Positions 42,694-50,899 of a DNA stretch of 64,000 nt are shown piece by piece (the first letter of the stretch is position 1; each line of letters opens with the position of its first letter). Position numbers and translations under genes: made by a program. Origin of the DNA: Flavobacteriaceae bacterium UBA3591 (lineage in GTDB: Bacteria > Bacteroidota > Bacteroidia > Flavobacteriales > Flavobacteriaceae); assembly GCA_002375695.1 (NCBI GenBank), contig DFMO01000010.1:67940-131939 (forward strand), read 5' to 3'. Below the pieces are notes generated by a model. It saw only the letters and a list, made by a program, of their open reading frames with translations. It was not told the DNA's origin and did not search any database.

Positions 42694-44676
42694 ATGAGCA
42701 GCAACACAGAATTTGAAAACATTTCATTCGATCTGCCAAAAAACCAATCAAACGTAATTAAAGTTATTGGTGTTGGCGGCGGTGGTAGTAATGCGATAAA
42801 CCATATGTTCTCGCAGGGTATAAAGGGAGTAGATTTTGTAATTTGTAATACAGATTCGCAAGCTTTAGAAAACAGCCCTGTTCCAAATAAAATTCAGTTA
42901 GGAATTTCCCTAACCGAAGGGCTGGGTGCTGGTGCAAATCCTAAGATTGGCGAGCAATCTGCCGTAGAGAGCATTGAGGAGATAAGAAACATGTTAACCA
43001 CAAATACCAAAATGGTTTTTATTACCGCTGGTATGGGTGGGGGTACAGGTACCGGTGCTGCTCCAATCATAGCCAAAATGGCCAAAGATTTAGATATTTT
43101 AACGGTTGGTATTGTAACTATTCCTTTCCAGTTTGAAGGTAAAACAAGAAACGACCAAGCACAAATTGGTGTAGAAAATCTACGTCAAAATGTAGATTCT
43201 TTGGTAGTTATTAACAACAATAAATTACGCGAAGTTTATGGAAATTTAGGTTTTAAAGCCGGATTTTCGAAAGCTGATGAAGTTTTGGCCACCGCTGCTC
43301 GTGGAATTGCCGAAGTTATAACACATCACTACACCCAAAATATTGACCTTCGCGATGCTAAAACGGTATTGGCAAATAGCGGTACGGCAATTATGGGTAG
43401 CTCAACGGCTTCGGGTGCCAACAGAGCCAAAGAGGCTATTGGCAAGGCGTTAGATTCGCCATTATTAAACGATAATAAAATTAAAGGAGCCAAAAATGTA
43501 TTGCTGCTTATCGTATCTGGTTCCGATGAAATTACCATCGATGAAATTGGTGAAATAAGTGATCACATTCAAAATGAAGCCGGTCATAGCGCCAATATCA
43601 TTATGGGTGTAGGCGAAGAAGAAAGCTTGGAAGGCTCCATTTCAATCACGGTTATTGCAACTGGTTTTAATGTAGAACAACAAAACGAAATTGTAAATAC
43701 CGAAACTAAAAAGATAATCCACACGCTAGAAGACGAGCAAAAAGCAGAGCAAGATTTAACCCCCAAAGCCACTGCTAGGCCTATTAAACTTCCCGAAGAA
43801 CCTAAGGCAACACAACCTAAACCCTCGCAGCCACCGGTTATTAAACACACGCTGTTTGACGATGAAGAATTACAACCTAAAGAACCGTTTAAAGGCTATG
43901 TTGAAACTTCAGACTTAATTAAAAATATCGACGTTTCTTTTGACGAGGTAAAAGCAAATAACATTGAAGATTTTGATCAAGTAGCTGTAAATAAGGTTAA
44001 TGTTAATGAATTTGTAATTGTTGAAGCCAATAAAAAAGAAGAGGTTGAAAAAGAACAACCTCCTAAAAAAGAAGTAAATAATGCAGACGAACAAATTTTA
44101 ATGTTCGATTTGCCAATTAACGATTCGCAACCTTCAAAAAAAGAAGTAGAGGAAAAGGAGTCAACTATTTCAAATTCTGAAGTCGAGAAAATTGAAGTAA
44201 GAGACCACGTAGAAGTAGTGCCTGTTACCGAAGTTTCAGACCAAGGTATTAAGCGATATAGTTTAGACGACTACCAAGAAATGGAAGATCATTTAAACAA
44301 AGCTTCGGCCAAAAAAGAAACAATGACTGAAGAGCTTGATGAAGAAATAGTTTTTGAAAAGCGCACCGTTGCCAATACAAATGTTAGTGAGCCAGAAACT
44401 AAAGAAGTTGAGGACCCAATGAATTCTCCAATTTCAAAAATTCTAAGCGATAGAGCCGAAGAACGAAAAAGAAAGATGAAAGAGTTTAACTACAAGTTTA
44501 AAAACAGTCCGTCTAGAATAGATGAAATTGAAAAGCAGCCGGCCTATAAACGAATGGGGATTGATTTAAAAGATACACAAGCAGAATCTAATATTTCGCG
44601 CACCTCGGTTAATACCGAAGACGACGATATAGAATTGCGTCGCAATAACTCGTTTTTACACGACAATGTAGATTAA
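42694..44676 (+). CDS. ftsZ: cell division protein FtsZ, long C-terminal extension
   Basis: A 660-aa tubulin-like GTPase forming the Z ring. GTP-binding GGGTGTG is at 115-121; NNDK-like catalytic-loop segments follow and the globular core ends near residue 330. The remaining ~330 residues are a Lys/Glu-rich disordered linker, much longer than the ~60 of E. coli, ending in a conserved-looking NSFLHDNVD tail that may be the partner-binding peptide. Long linkers are common in Bacteroidota FtsZ. It is the last gene of the cluster and is closed by a terminator. Confidence 0.96.
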   Translation: MSSNTEFENISFDLPKNQSNVIKVIGVGGGGSNAINHMFSQGIKGVDFVICNTDSQALENSPVPNKIQLGISLTEGLGAGANPKIGEQSAVESIEEIRNMLTTNTKMVFITAGMGGGTGTGAAPIIAKMAKDLDILTVGIVTIPFQFEGKTRNDQAQIGVENLRQNVDSLVVINNNKLREVYGNLGFKAGFSKADEVLATAARGIAEVITHHYTQNIDLRDAKTVLANSGTAIMGSSTASGANRAKEAIGKALDSPLLNDNKIKGAKNVLLLIVSGSDEITIDEIGEISDHIQNEAGHSANIIMGVGEEESLEGSISITVIATGFNVEQQNEIVNTETKKIIHTLEDEQKAEQDLTPKATARPIKLPEEPKATQPKPSQPPVIKHTLFDDEELQPKEPFKGYVETSDLIKNIDVSFDEVKANNIEDFDQVAVNKVNVNEFVIVEANKKEEVEKEQPPKKEVNNADEQILMFDLPINDSQPSKKEVEEKESTISNSEVEKIEVRDHVEVVPVTEVSDQGIKRYSLDDYQEMEDHLNKASAKKETMTEELDEEIVFEKRTVANTNVSEPETKEVEDPMNSPISKILSDRAEERKRKMKEFNYKFKNSPSRIDEIEKQPAYKRMGIDLKDTQAESNISRTSVNTEDDDIELRRNNSFLHDNVD

Positions 44677-44698
44677 ACTGAAGGTTTACACTTAATGC

Positions 44699-44737
44699 AA
44701 GTCCCGTAATTTAGTTATTAAATTCGGGACTTTTTTT
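44699..44737 (+). terminator. intrinsic terminator of the dcw cluster after ftsZ
   Basis: AAGTCCCG (44699-44706) pairs with CGGGACTT (44725-44732). The inner TAATTT/AAATT can extend the stem, and a run of seven T follows (44731-44737). Confidence 0.87.
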
Positions 44738-44825
44738 ATCGCTTTGCTATTAAAAACTAACTTTAAACTTTTTTAGATTTTCCTATATTTAAGTATCTTC
44801 GTACGCTATTAAAAAAACACTTAAG

Positions 44826-45275
44826 ATGAGCTTACAAACTGAAATAATGAAAGCAATGAAAGTTGCAATGAAAGAAAAAGATACGCAAGCTTTGGAGGCA
44901 TTGCGATCTGTAAAATCTGCTCTTCTTTTGGCCCAAACCGAATCTGGTTCAAAAACTGAAATTAGTGAAGCAGACGAAATTAAACTGTTGCAAAAACAAG
45001 TAAAGCAACGCAAAGATAGCGCTGCGCTTTACAAAGAGCAGGGCCGTGATGATTTGGCTGAACCAGAATTGGCACAAGCCAAAATAATTGAACAATTTTT
45101 ACCGCAGCAATTAAGTAAAGAAGAGGTAGAAAAAATAGTAAATGAAATTGTTGCCGAAACAGGCGCATCATCAATGGGCGATATGGGCAAAGTAATGGGC
45201 TTAGCATCTAAAAAATTGGCTGGTAGAGCCGATGGAAAAACTATTTCTACCGTAGTAAAATCTAAGCTATCGTAA
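44826..45275 (+). CDS. GatB/YqeY domain-containing protein
   Basis: A 149-aa helical protein of the YqeY family, related to the tRNA-binding tail of GatB. Typical segments are MKEKDTQALEALRSVKSALLLAQTE, KQRKDSAALYKEQGRDDLAEPELAQAKIIEQFLPQQLS and MGKVMGLASKKLAGRADGKTIS. Its function is unresolved; association with tRNA-dependent amidotransfer is inferred from the domain only. It is a separate unit after the ftsZ terminator. Confidence 0.93.
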   Translation: MSLQTEIMKAMKVAMKEKDTQALEALRSVKSALLLAQTESGSKTEISEADEIKLLQKQVKQRKDSAALYKEQGRDDLAEPELAQAKIIEQFLPQQLSKEEVEKIVNEIVAETGASSMGDMGKVMGLASKKLAGRADGKTISTVVKSKLS

Positions 45276-45332
45276 CTTTTAAAAAGTAAAAATTATAGTT
45301 TTCAAAAGGGTTAAGTTGTAAGATTTTAAATT

Positions 45333-45340
45333 TACATTTG
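45333..45340 (+). promoter_or_regulatory. tRNA-Arg promoter -7 element TACATTTG
   Basis: TACATTTG fits TAnnTTTG and ends 18 bp before the first tRNA base. A TTG at 45316-45318 is only 14 bp upstream, shorter than the usual spacer. Confidence 0.5.
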
Positions 45341-45358
45341 TAAAATATTTTCACAAAT

Positions 45359-45432
45359 GGCCGCGTGGCGCAACTGAATAGCGCATCAGATTTCGGCTCT
45401 GAGGGTTGGGGGTTTGAATCCCTCCGCGGTCA
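45359..45432 (+). tRNA. tRNA-Arg (anticodon TCG)
   Basis: A 74-nt cloverleaf. The acceptor stem GGCCGCG/CGCGGTC has one G-U pair, the D stem is GCGC/GCGC, and the anticodon stem TCAGA/TCTGA has the loop TTTCGGC (anticodon TCG after T33). The T stem is GGGGG/CCCTC with loop TTTGAAT, and the discriminator is A. The 3' CCA is not encoded. It reads CGA and probably other CGN codons. Confidence 0.92.
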
Positions 45433-45442
45433 CTTTTAAATT

Positions 45443-45481
45443 AGCGGGACGCCTATAAACAAAGGTACTCCCGCTTTTTTA
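45443..45481 (+). terminator. intrinsic terminator after tRNA-Arg
   Basis: AGCGGGA (45443-45449) pairs with TCCCGCT (45469-45475), followed by a T-run to about 45480, 11 bp after the tRNA. Confidence 0.8.
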
Positions 45482-45508
45482 TTTAAATTTCGGAAAAAAG
45501 AGAGCAAA

Positions 45509-46086
45509 TTAATTCTTAAAAACCGTTTCTCCGTCCTTTAGTAAGGTAACTTTTTTGCCTTTTCCACTTAATTCATATTGATCGTTTTTATATTAAATTC
45601 CCGAAACGGCTTTTTGCGCTTCTAAGTTAATTTGTTCGCCACCGTTTAAATACGCCTTTGCAGTTCCGGTTGTGTTATTATATGTTACGTTAAGCGTTTG
45701 TCCGGCGTCATTTTTATATTCAACGGTTTCAACATCTTCGGTGTGCGAAAAGATAACTTTGCCATTTTTTTTAGTTCTACGTTATTACCTTTTCCTTGTA
45801 ATTCGTAATTCTTGTTTTTATACCAATACCCCGATGCTGCTTTTTGTGCTTTTAGTTCAATGGTTTCTCCATTAAAGTTGGCAGTTGCCGTTCCTTTGGT
45901 ATTATTAGACAGGAGCTTTAACTCATCACCATTTTTACTAATTGTGGTGGTTTTTATAATTTCGTCACTCGCTGGTTTAACAGTTTCTGTAGTGTTAATT
46001 TCATTACTTTCCTGCTTTGGTTTTTCGTTACAAGCATTAATAAATAGGGCTGTAATTACTGCTATTGATAGCGCTTTCAATTTCAT
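45509..46086 (-). pseudogene. decayed lipoprotein gene with two MliC-like (lysozyme-inhibitor-type) domains
   Basis: The ATG at 46086 opens a lipoprotein (lipobox INAC, Cys19) with one MliC-like repeat (NGDELKLLSNNTKGTATANF to YWYKNKNYELQGKGNNVEL). At an eight-A run (45765-45772) the frame changes: the open frame continues with unrelated residues and stops at 45685 (133 aa). Adding one A restores NGKVIFSHTEDVETVEYKN and a second, similar repeat down to 45509. In that second repeat the position matching Trp in the first copy is a TAA stop (45593-45595; SGI*YKN versus SGYWYKN). So the gene carries one frameshift and one stop. The 133-aa first part might still be made and exported. The MliC family link is by pattern only. 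Confidence 0.75.
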
Positions 46087-46117
46087 CTTTTCTGTTTGTA
46101 ATTAATCTATTTTGCTT

Positions 46118-46843
46118 TTAAGACGGAAGCGACATAGGCACTTCCATAAGTAATATTCGCGAATCTTCGAGTGCTTCAATACTAAAAGCATTGGTGTTTT
46201 CAACGCCCAAACCGTCTCTTTTATTAAGTATTTGGTTGCCTATTTGCGCCTGGCCTTCAAGTACAAAAACATAAACGCCGTTTCCTTCTTTTTTTAGGGT
46301 ATATTCCTTTATTACTCCTTGGTTAAATTGAGCCAAATGAAACCAAGCATCTTGATATATCCAAACCCCATCATCTGTTTTATTTGGCGATAGTATTTGT
46401 TGAAAATCATTGGGCTTTTCATTTTCTGAAATAGTTACTTGATCGTACCGTGGCTCTACATCTTGTTTATTCGGGATAATCCAAATTTGTAGAAACTTAA
46501 CCGGCTTATCCGGATTGTTATTGTACTCAGAATGCATTACCCCTGTACCGGCACTCATTACTTGAATATCGCCTTCTTTTATCACCGTTTCATTCCCCAT
46601 ATTATCACGGTGCTTTAAATCGCCTTCTAGCGGAATTGAAACTATTTCCATGTTTTTATGCGGATGCGTGCCAAATCCCATGCTTTCTGAAACTCTATCG
46701 TCGTTTAAAACCCGCAAAACCCCAAAATTCATACGTTCGGGATTGTAATAATTTGCAAAACTGAAAGAGTGGTACGAATTTAACCAGCCGTGGTTTGCGT
46801 GCCCTCGTGTTTCGGCTTTATGATATGTAGTTTTCATATTCAA
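46118..46843 (-). CDS. pirin family protein (bicupin, quercetinase-like)
   Basis: A 241-aa cupin protein. The metal-binding set His60, His62, His104 and Glu106 (GTHPHKNMEIVS, GVMHSEYNN) matches pirins. Bacterial pirins bind iron, and some act as quercetin 2,3-dioxygenases or as redox-sensitive regulators; the role here cannot be decided. The start may be 46843 (MNMKTTYHKAE) or the second ATG two codons in. It lies downstream of yceI-like on the same strand, separated by a long terminator hairpin. Confidence 0.92.
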   Translation of the reverse strand: MNMKTTYHKAETRGHANHGWLNSYHSFSFANYYNPERMNFGVLRVLNDDRVSESMGFGTHPHKNMEIVSIPLEGDLKHRDNMGNETVIKEGDIQVMSAGTGVMHSEYNNNPDKPVKFLQIWIIPNKQDVEPRYDQVTISENEKPNDFQQILSPNKTDDGVWIYQDAWFHLAQFNQGVIKEYTLKKEGNGVYVFVLEGQAQIGNQILNKRDGLGVENTNAFSIEALEDSRILLMEVPMSLPS

Positions 46844-46856
46844 ATTTTTTTCAATT

Positions 46857-46919
46857 AAAAAAGGTCGGTAATTAATTCCAGATCGATCTTTCGATGTGAA
46901 GCATTAATTTACCGACCTT
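46857..46919 (-). terminator. long-stem terminator between the YceI-like gene and pirin
   Basis: The arms AAGGTCGGTAATTAAT (46861-46876) and ATTAATTTACCGACCTT (46903-46919) pair over 16 bp with one bulge. The loop contains the palindrome AGATCGATCT. On the minus strand the hairpin is followed by six T (46862-46857). It lies 22 bp after the YceI-like stop. Confidence 0.82.
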
Positions 46920-46940
46920 CCTAAAAATTATAGCAATATA

Positions 46941-47453
46941 TTATTGCTTAACAAATTGTAGGTTAGCAATTAACTTAACTTTATCACTTACCACAATATT
47001 ACCTGCTTCGGTTACTGCGCTCCAGTTTAAGTTAAAATCTTTTCGGTTAATAGTACCAGTAGCTTCAAATCCAGCTTTTGTTTGACCGTAGGGGTCTTCA
47101 ACAATACCATTAAAATCTACATCTAACGTAATTTCTTTGGTAACATCTCTAATGGTTAAATCGCCCACCATCTTTTCGCCGTCATATGATTTAGATTGAA
47201 ATGTAAGCTTCGGAAATTTCTCGGCGTTAAAAAAATCGTCAGATTTTAAATGTGTATCTCTATCGTCATTTCGGGTGCTAATAGAATCAATTTTGGCGCT
47301 AAATGTAAACTGTGCATTTTTAAACGTTTCGTCTGCTGCTTCAACATCAGCATCAAATTCAGAAAAACTACCTGTAACTGTAGAAATCATCATGTGTTTT
47401 ACTTTAAACTCAATTTCTGAATGCGAGGGATCTACTTTCCAATTTGTTTTCAT
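46941..47453 (-). CDS. YceI family protein
   Basis: A 170-aa lipocalin-like protein of the YceI family, which binds polyisoprenoids or amides in a hydrophobic pocket. Characteristic segments: WKVDPSHSEIEFKVKHMMISTVTGSFSEFDA, HLKSDDFFNAEKFPKLTFQS, GDLTIRDVTKEITLDVDF and NRKDFNLNW. Unlike periplasmic E. coli YceI there is no signal peptide, so it is probably cytoplasmic. A TAAATTTG -7 box lies at 47491-47498. Confidence 0.92.
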   Translation of the reverse strand: MKTNWKVDPSHSEIEFKVKHMMISTVTGSFSEFDADVEAADETFKNAQFTFSAKIDSISTRNDDRDTHLKSDDFFNAEKFPKLTFQSKSYDGEKMVGDLTIRDVTKEITLDVDFNGIVEDPYGQTKAGFEATGTINRKDFNLNWSAVTEAGNIVVSDKVKLIANLQFVKQ

Positions 47454-47490
47454 ATTATATATTTTTAAGGTTTAAAATTCTATTTTCAAG

Positions 47491-47498
47491 CAAATTTA
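47491..47498 (-). promoter_or_regulatory. possible YceI-like gene promoter -7 element TAAATTTG
   Basis: TAAATTTG on the minus strand matches TAnnTTTG and lies 38 bp upstream of the ATG at 47453. No clear -33 TTG was found. Confidence 0.45.
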
Positions 47499-47598
47499 AA
47501 CCTTAAAATCCTCCTGCGCATTGATGTATGTTAAGAAGTTATGCTTATGTAAATCAGCGATTTATGATATTCAAGGTTTATTCAAATTTTAAAAATTA

Positions 47599-48042
47599 CT
47601 ACACTCCAAATTGCGTTAAATGGTGGTCTAAATGTTTATACTGCATTTGTCCCCACTGTTGTTTAGTTAATCTTCCAAATGCTGGATGCGCACCCCAGTT
47701 TTCTCGTTCGCTTTGGTCTTTAAATTCGTTGAGTAGCATTAAAAGTTGGTCCTTTTCAAAATTAAAATCTCGCGGTTCCGTTTCTCTTAAAAACTTTGCG
47801 GTTGGTAAATTTTTTTTAAAGGGTGTATCGTTATAAAGCATTTTTTTAAAAAACAATTTCACCAAAAAATTAGGTTTCATACCGTAGTCGTTTTTTTCCA
47901 GAATAATGTTTAGTGGGGCTTGACAATGATGCAACATTTGTCCTACCGTCATCTTTCCCCAATGGTTTTTAGAATTTTCTGAAAGTAAGTTAATTCGGTC
48001 GTTTACTTCGGTATAAGCCGGTTTATCGAATAGTGATTTCAT
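47599..48042 (-). CDS. DUF1569 (DinB-like) protein
   Basis: A 147-aa soluble protein. The MTVGQMLHHCQAPLNIIL segment and C-terminal QMQYKHLDHHLTQFGV provide spaced histidines as in the DinB/YfiT metal-binding four-helix fold, of which DUF1569 is a branch. Activity is unknown; related proteins are bacillithiol or mycothiol S-transferases. It is an isolated gene on the minus strand, divergent from radC with a 131-bp gap. Confidence 0.85.
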   Translation of the reverse strand: MKSLFDKPAYTEVNDRINLLSENSKNHWGKMTVGQMLHHCQAPLNIILEKNDYGMKPNFLVKLFFKKMLYNDTPFKKNLPTAKFLRETEPRDFNFEKDQLLMLLNEFKDQSERENWGAHPAFGRLTKQQWGQMQYKHLDHHLTQFGV

Positions 48043-48173
48043 AGTAAAAGTTTTAAAAATTTAATCAAAAATATATTTTCTAAATTTAAAGATAGTGAAT
48101 GTATTGCGCTGTTTTACAAAAGATTACGTAATTTATGCAGCTATAATTGTATTTTATTATAAACTAGGATGCT

Positions 48174-48869
48174 ATGGAAGAAAACAGCTCTTTTTCTATA
48201 AAACATTGGAATGAAGATGATAGGCCACGGGAAAAACTTCTTTTAAAAGGCCGAATTGCACTAAGCGATGCCGAATTAATTGCAATTTTAATTGGTTCAG
48301 GAAATCGAAACGAAAGTGCCGTTTCTTTAAGTCAGCGAATTTTAGGTGCCGTTGGAAACAACCTGAACGAGCTGGGAAGATGTTCCATTGTTGATTTAAT
48401 GAAGTTTAAAGGAATTGGAGAGGCTAAGGCAATTTGTATTGTTGCAGCCTTAGAATTAGGCAGAAGGCGTAGGGCAGGAGCGGCTTTAGAAAAACAAAAA
48501 ATAACGTCTAGTACGTCTGTTTTTGAATTCTTACAGCCAATAATTGGAGAGCTTCCGCACGAGGAGTTTTGGATACTTTATCTTAACAATTCAAATAAGG
48601 TTTTAAAATGTGTACAATTAAGTAAAGGTGGGATTACCGGTACTATTGTTGATGTACGTTTGGCGTTTAAAGAAGCTTTGCAATTGGGTGCCGTGGGGAT
48701 AATTATGGCACACAATCACCCATCGGGTACTTTAAAACCCAGCCAAGCCGATATTCAGCTCACAAAGAAATTAAAACTTGCGGGCGATAGTTTAGATATT
48801 AAAGTTTTAGACCACCTTATAATTACTGAAAAATCGTACTTTAGCTTTGCAGACGAAAATATTTTGTAA
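48174..48869 (+). CDS. radC: RadC family JAB1/MPN domain protein
   Basis: A 231-aa RadC. Residues 1-105 are a helix-hairpin-helix region (MKFKGIGEAKAICIVAALELGRR); 110-231 is a JAMM metalloprotease-like domain with His180, His182 and Asp193 in MAHNHPSGTLKPSQAD. The original DNA-repair assignment for RadC is disputed and the real function is unknown. It begins a probable operon: the deacetylase-like gene starts 6 bp downstream and yjjG overlaps that. Confidence 0.94.
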   Translation: MEENSSFSIKHWNEDDRPREKLLLKGRIALSDAELIAILIGSGNRNESAVSLSQRILGAVGNNLNELGRCSIVDLMKFKGIGEAKAICIVAALELGRRRRAGAALEKQKITSSTSVFEFLQPIIGELPHEEFWILYLNNSNKVLKCVQLSKGGITGTIVDVRLAFKEALQLGAVGIIMAHNHPSGTLKPSQADIQLTKKLKLAGDSLDIKVLDHLIITEKSYFSFADENIL

Positions 48870-48875
48870 CCCTCT

Positions 48876-50171
48876 ATGCTGTTAATCTACACGAAAAACC
48901 TAACCCCGCGAATTTCTTATATTTTTAAGCACATTTGTTTGCGTATTTTGGGGGTTGATGTGGTTTTTACTTCGGCAATTGAGGAGTTTATTGCGCACGG
49001 TGGACCAAAAATTTCGTACGGAAAAAAACCATTGGGCAACGAGCTCTTTTTTCAAAGTCACGGCTTGCTCGAGCAACAAGGTTTGGAGGCTGTAGATATA
49101 ACTGTTAAAAAATGGGGCGATACCTTCGGATTTTTTTCGGTTTCAAATAGTAGTGCCCTTCCGTTCGATATTTTTGCTGCCAGTTTTTTTATGTTAAGCC
49201 GCTACGAAGAGTATTTACCCCACGTTAAAGACGAATCGGGCAGGTTTATGGCTACCGAAAGTTTAGCGTTTAAGGAAGGTTTTTTAGAGCAACCCATTGT
49301 AGATATTTGGGCGTATATTTTTAAAGATAAACTGTTGGAAACCTTTCCTTCAATGAATTTTCCAGAAAAAAAAATTACAATTCACCCAGTGGTTACTGCC
49401 GCCCAACCCTATGCTTACAGGCAAAAAGGATTATTCCGCTCTGTGGTGGGCTATTTTAATAGTTTGTTTCGCGCCAAGTTTAAAAGTATTATTAATAGAA
49501 CGCAGGTTATTTTGGGTTTAAAGCGCGATCCTTTAGACAGTTTTAAATGGATAATAAATATTGCCAATCGCAGTAACTTTACGGTTACATTTTTTTTTCT
49601 TTTAGGAAATGCACTCACCTTTAATGAAAGTATGAATACGCATAGGCAAAAGTTTAAATTGCTTATTAAATATGTGGCCGATTACCACGATGTAGGCCTA
49701 ATATTTTCGTTTAATGCGTTGGGCAAATACCGCGAGTTAAAAAGTGAAAAACAACGGTTGGAAGCAATTACAAACCGTTCTTTAAATTGTTCAATCAATG
49801 CCGAGTTTTTAGTAAATCTGCCAGATATTTATCGCCATTTAGTAGAGTTGGAGGTACACCGCGATTTTACCATGGTATTTCGAGAAACTGTGGGATTTAG
49901 AGCCGGTACTTGTACGCCATTTCTTTTTTACGATTTGGATTACGAAATTAAAACGCCACTCGTAGTACACCCTGCGGCTATGACTACCAATGCGTTTAAC
50001 AAAAAATATACTTCAGATATTGAAAAAACCATCAATAACATTCTTACGAGTGTTAATAACGTAAATGGTACCTTTACCATGATTTTTTCCAACAAAGATT
50101 TTTCTTCTGAAGAAAGCAATAAATTATGGCGCGCTATCTTTTCAGAAAAACTACAAAAATATGCCTCATAA
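48876..50171 (+). CDS. polysaccharide-deacetylase-family-like protein, catalytic residues apparently lost
   Basis: A 431-aa protein. The N-terminal ~150 residues resemble the domain preceding the NodB fold in Bacteroidota deacetylases (LPFDIFAASFFMLSRYEEY). The later half has the family's GFRAGTCTPFLFYDL and PLVVHPAAM. The metal-binding D-x-D normally found before the PYAYR-like segment is missing (PVVTAAQPYAY, 171-181). The usual histidine before the YRHLVEL helix also reads as NAEFL. It is therefore likely inactive as a deacetylase. It overlaps yjjG by 11 bp. The family placement is moderately sure; loss of activity is inferred without an alignment. Confidence 0.7.
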   Translation: MLLIYTKNLTPRISYIFKHICLRILGVDVVFTSAIEEFIAHGGPKISYGKKPLGNELFFQSHGLLEQQGLEAVDITVKKWGDTFGFFSVSNSSALPFDIFAASFFMLSRYEEYLPHVKDESGRFMATESLAFKEGFLEQPIVDIWAYIFKDKLLETFPSMNFPEKKITIHPVVTAAQPYAYRQKGLFRSVVGYFNSLFRAKFKSIINRTQVILGLKRDPLDSFKWIINIANRSNFTVTFFFLLGNALTFNESMNTHRQKFKLLIKYVADYHDVGLIFSFNALGKYRELKSEKQRLEAITNRSLNCSINAEFLVNLPDIYRHLVELEVHRDFTMVFRETVGFRAGTCTPFLFYDLDYEIKTPLVVHPAAMTTNAFNKKYTSDIEKTINNILTSVNNVNGTFTMIFSNKDFSSEESNKLWRAIFSEKLQKYAS

Positions 50172-50850
50172 AAATATAACCGACGTTTTTTTCGACTTAG
50201 ATCATACACTTTGGGATTTTGATAAAAATTCGGCTTTAGCTTTTAAACGTGTTTTTTTTAAACACAATATAAACTTGTCTTTAGACGAATTTTTACCGGT
50301 TTATGAGCCTATAAACTTAGAATATTGGCGAAAATTTAGAGAAGATCGCGTTTCAAAATTAGAACTGCGCAGAGGCAGACTTACAGATGCTTTTGAAAAA
50401 TTTAATTTACATTTTGAGACAGCAACTATCGACGCTGTGGCCCAAACATATATAGACGAATTGCCCGGCGACAACCACCTCTTTTCAGATGCTATTTCGG
50501 TTTTAGACTATTTGGCTTCGCGTTATAAACTGCATATAATTACCAATGGTTTTGAAGAAGTTCAGCATTTAAAATTATTAAATAGCGGAATAAAAAAGTA
50601 CTTTTCAACTGTAACTACTTCAGAAGAAACAGGATTAAAAAAACCGCACCCTATAATTTTTGAAAGTGCCCTCACAAAGGCTTCGGTAAGCTCTGTAAAT
50701 AGTATGATGATTGGCGATAGTTTTGAAGCCGATATTATTGGCGCACAAAATGTAGGAATGCACACTTTATTTTTTAATTACCGTAAACAAAGGGTTCCAG
50801 ACACTTATCTTGGAATTTATAAACTTTCTGAAATAAAACAATATTTGTAA
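50161..50850 (+). CDS. YjjG family HAD phosphatase (noncanonical pyrimidine nucleotidase)
   Basis: A 229-aa HAD hydrolase. Motif I is DLDHTLWDF with nucleophile Asp12 and Asp14; motif II is in ITNGFE; motif III/IV are KKPHPIIF and MIGDSFEADIIGA. The cap region (NLEYWRKFREDRVSKLELRRGRLTDAF) matches YjjG, which dephosphorylates dUMP, dTMP and noncanonical pyrimidine nucleotides. Overlap with the preceding gene by 11 bp indicates coupling. Confidence 0.92.
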   Translation: MPHKNITDVFFDLDHTLWDFDKNSALAFKRVFFKHNINLSLDEFLPVYEPINLEYWRKFREDRVSKLELRRGRLTDAFEKFNLHFETATIDAVAQTYIDELPGDNHLFSDAISVLDYLASRYKLHIITNGFEEVQHLKLLNSGIKKYFSTVTTSEETGLKKPHPIIFESALTKASVSSVNSMMIGDSFEADIIGAQNVGMHTLFFNYRKQRVPDTYLGIYKLSEIKQYL

Positions 50851-50899
50851 TAATATTTTATTTTGAAATGCGTTAACAATAAGCACTTTATCCCCAATT

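Noticed and set aside
45672..46105. Plus-strand ORFs over the MliC-like gene
   Set aside because: They are antisense to two recognisable repeats and a lipoprotein signal; their hydrophobic character follows from reading the opposite strand.
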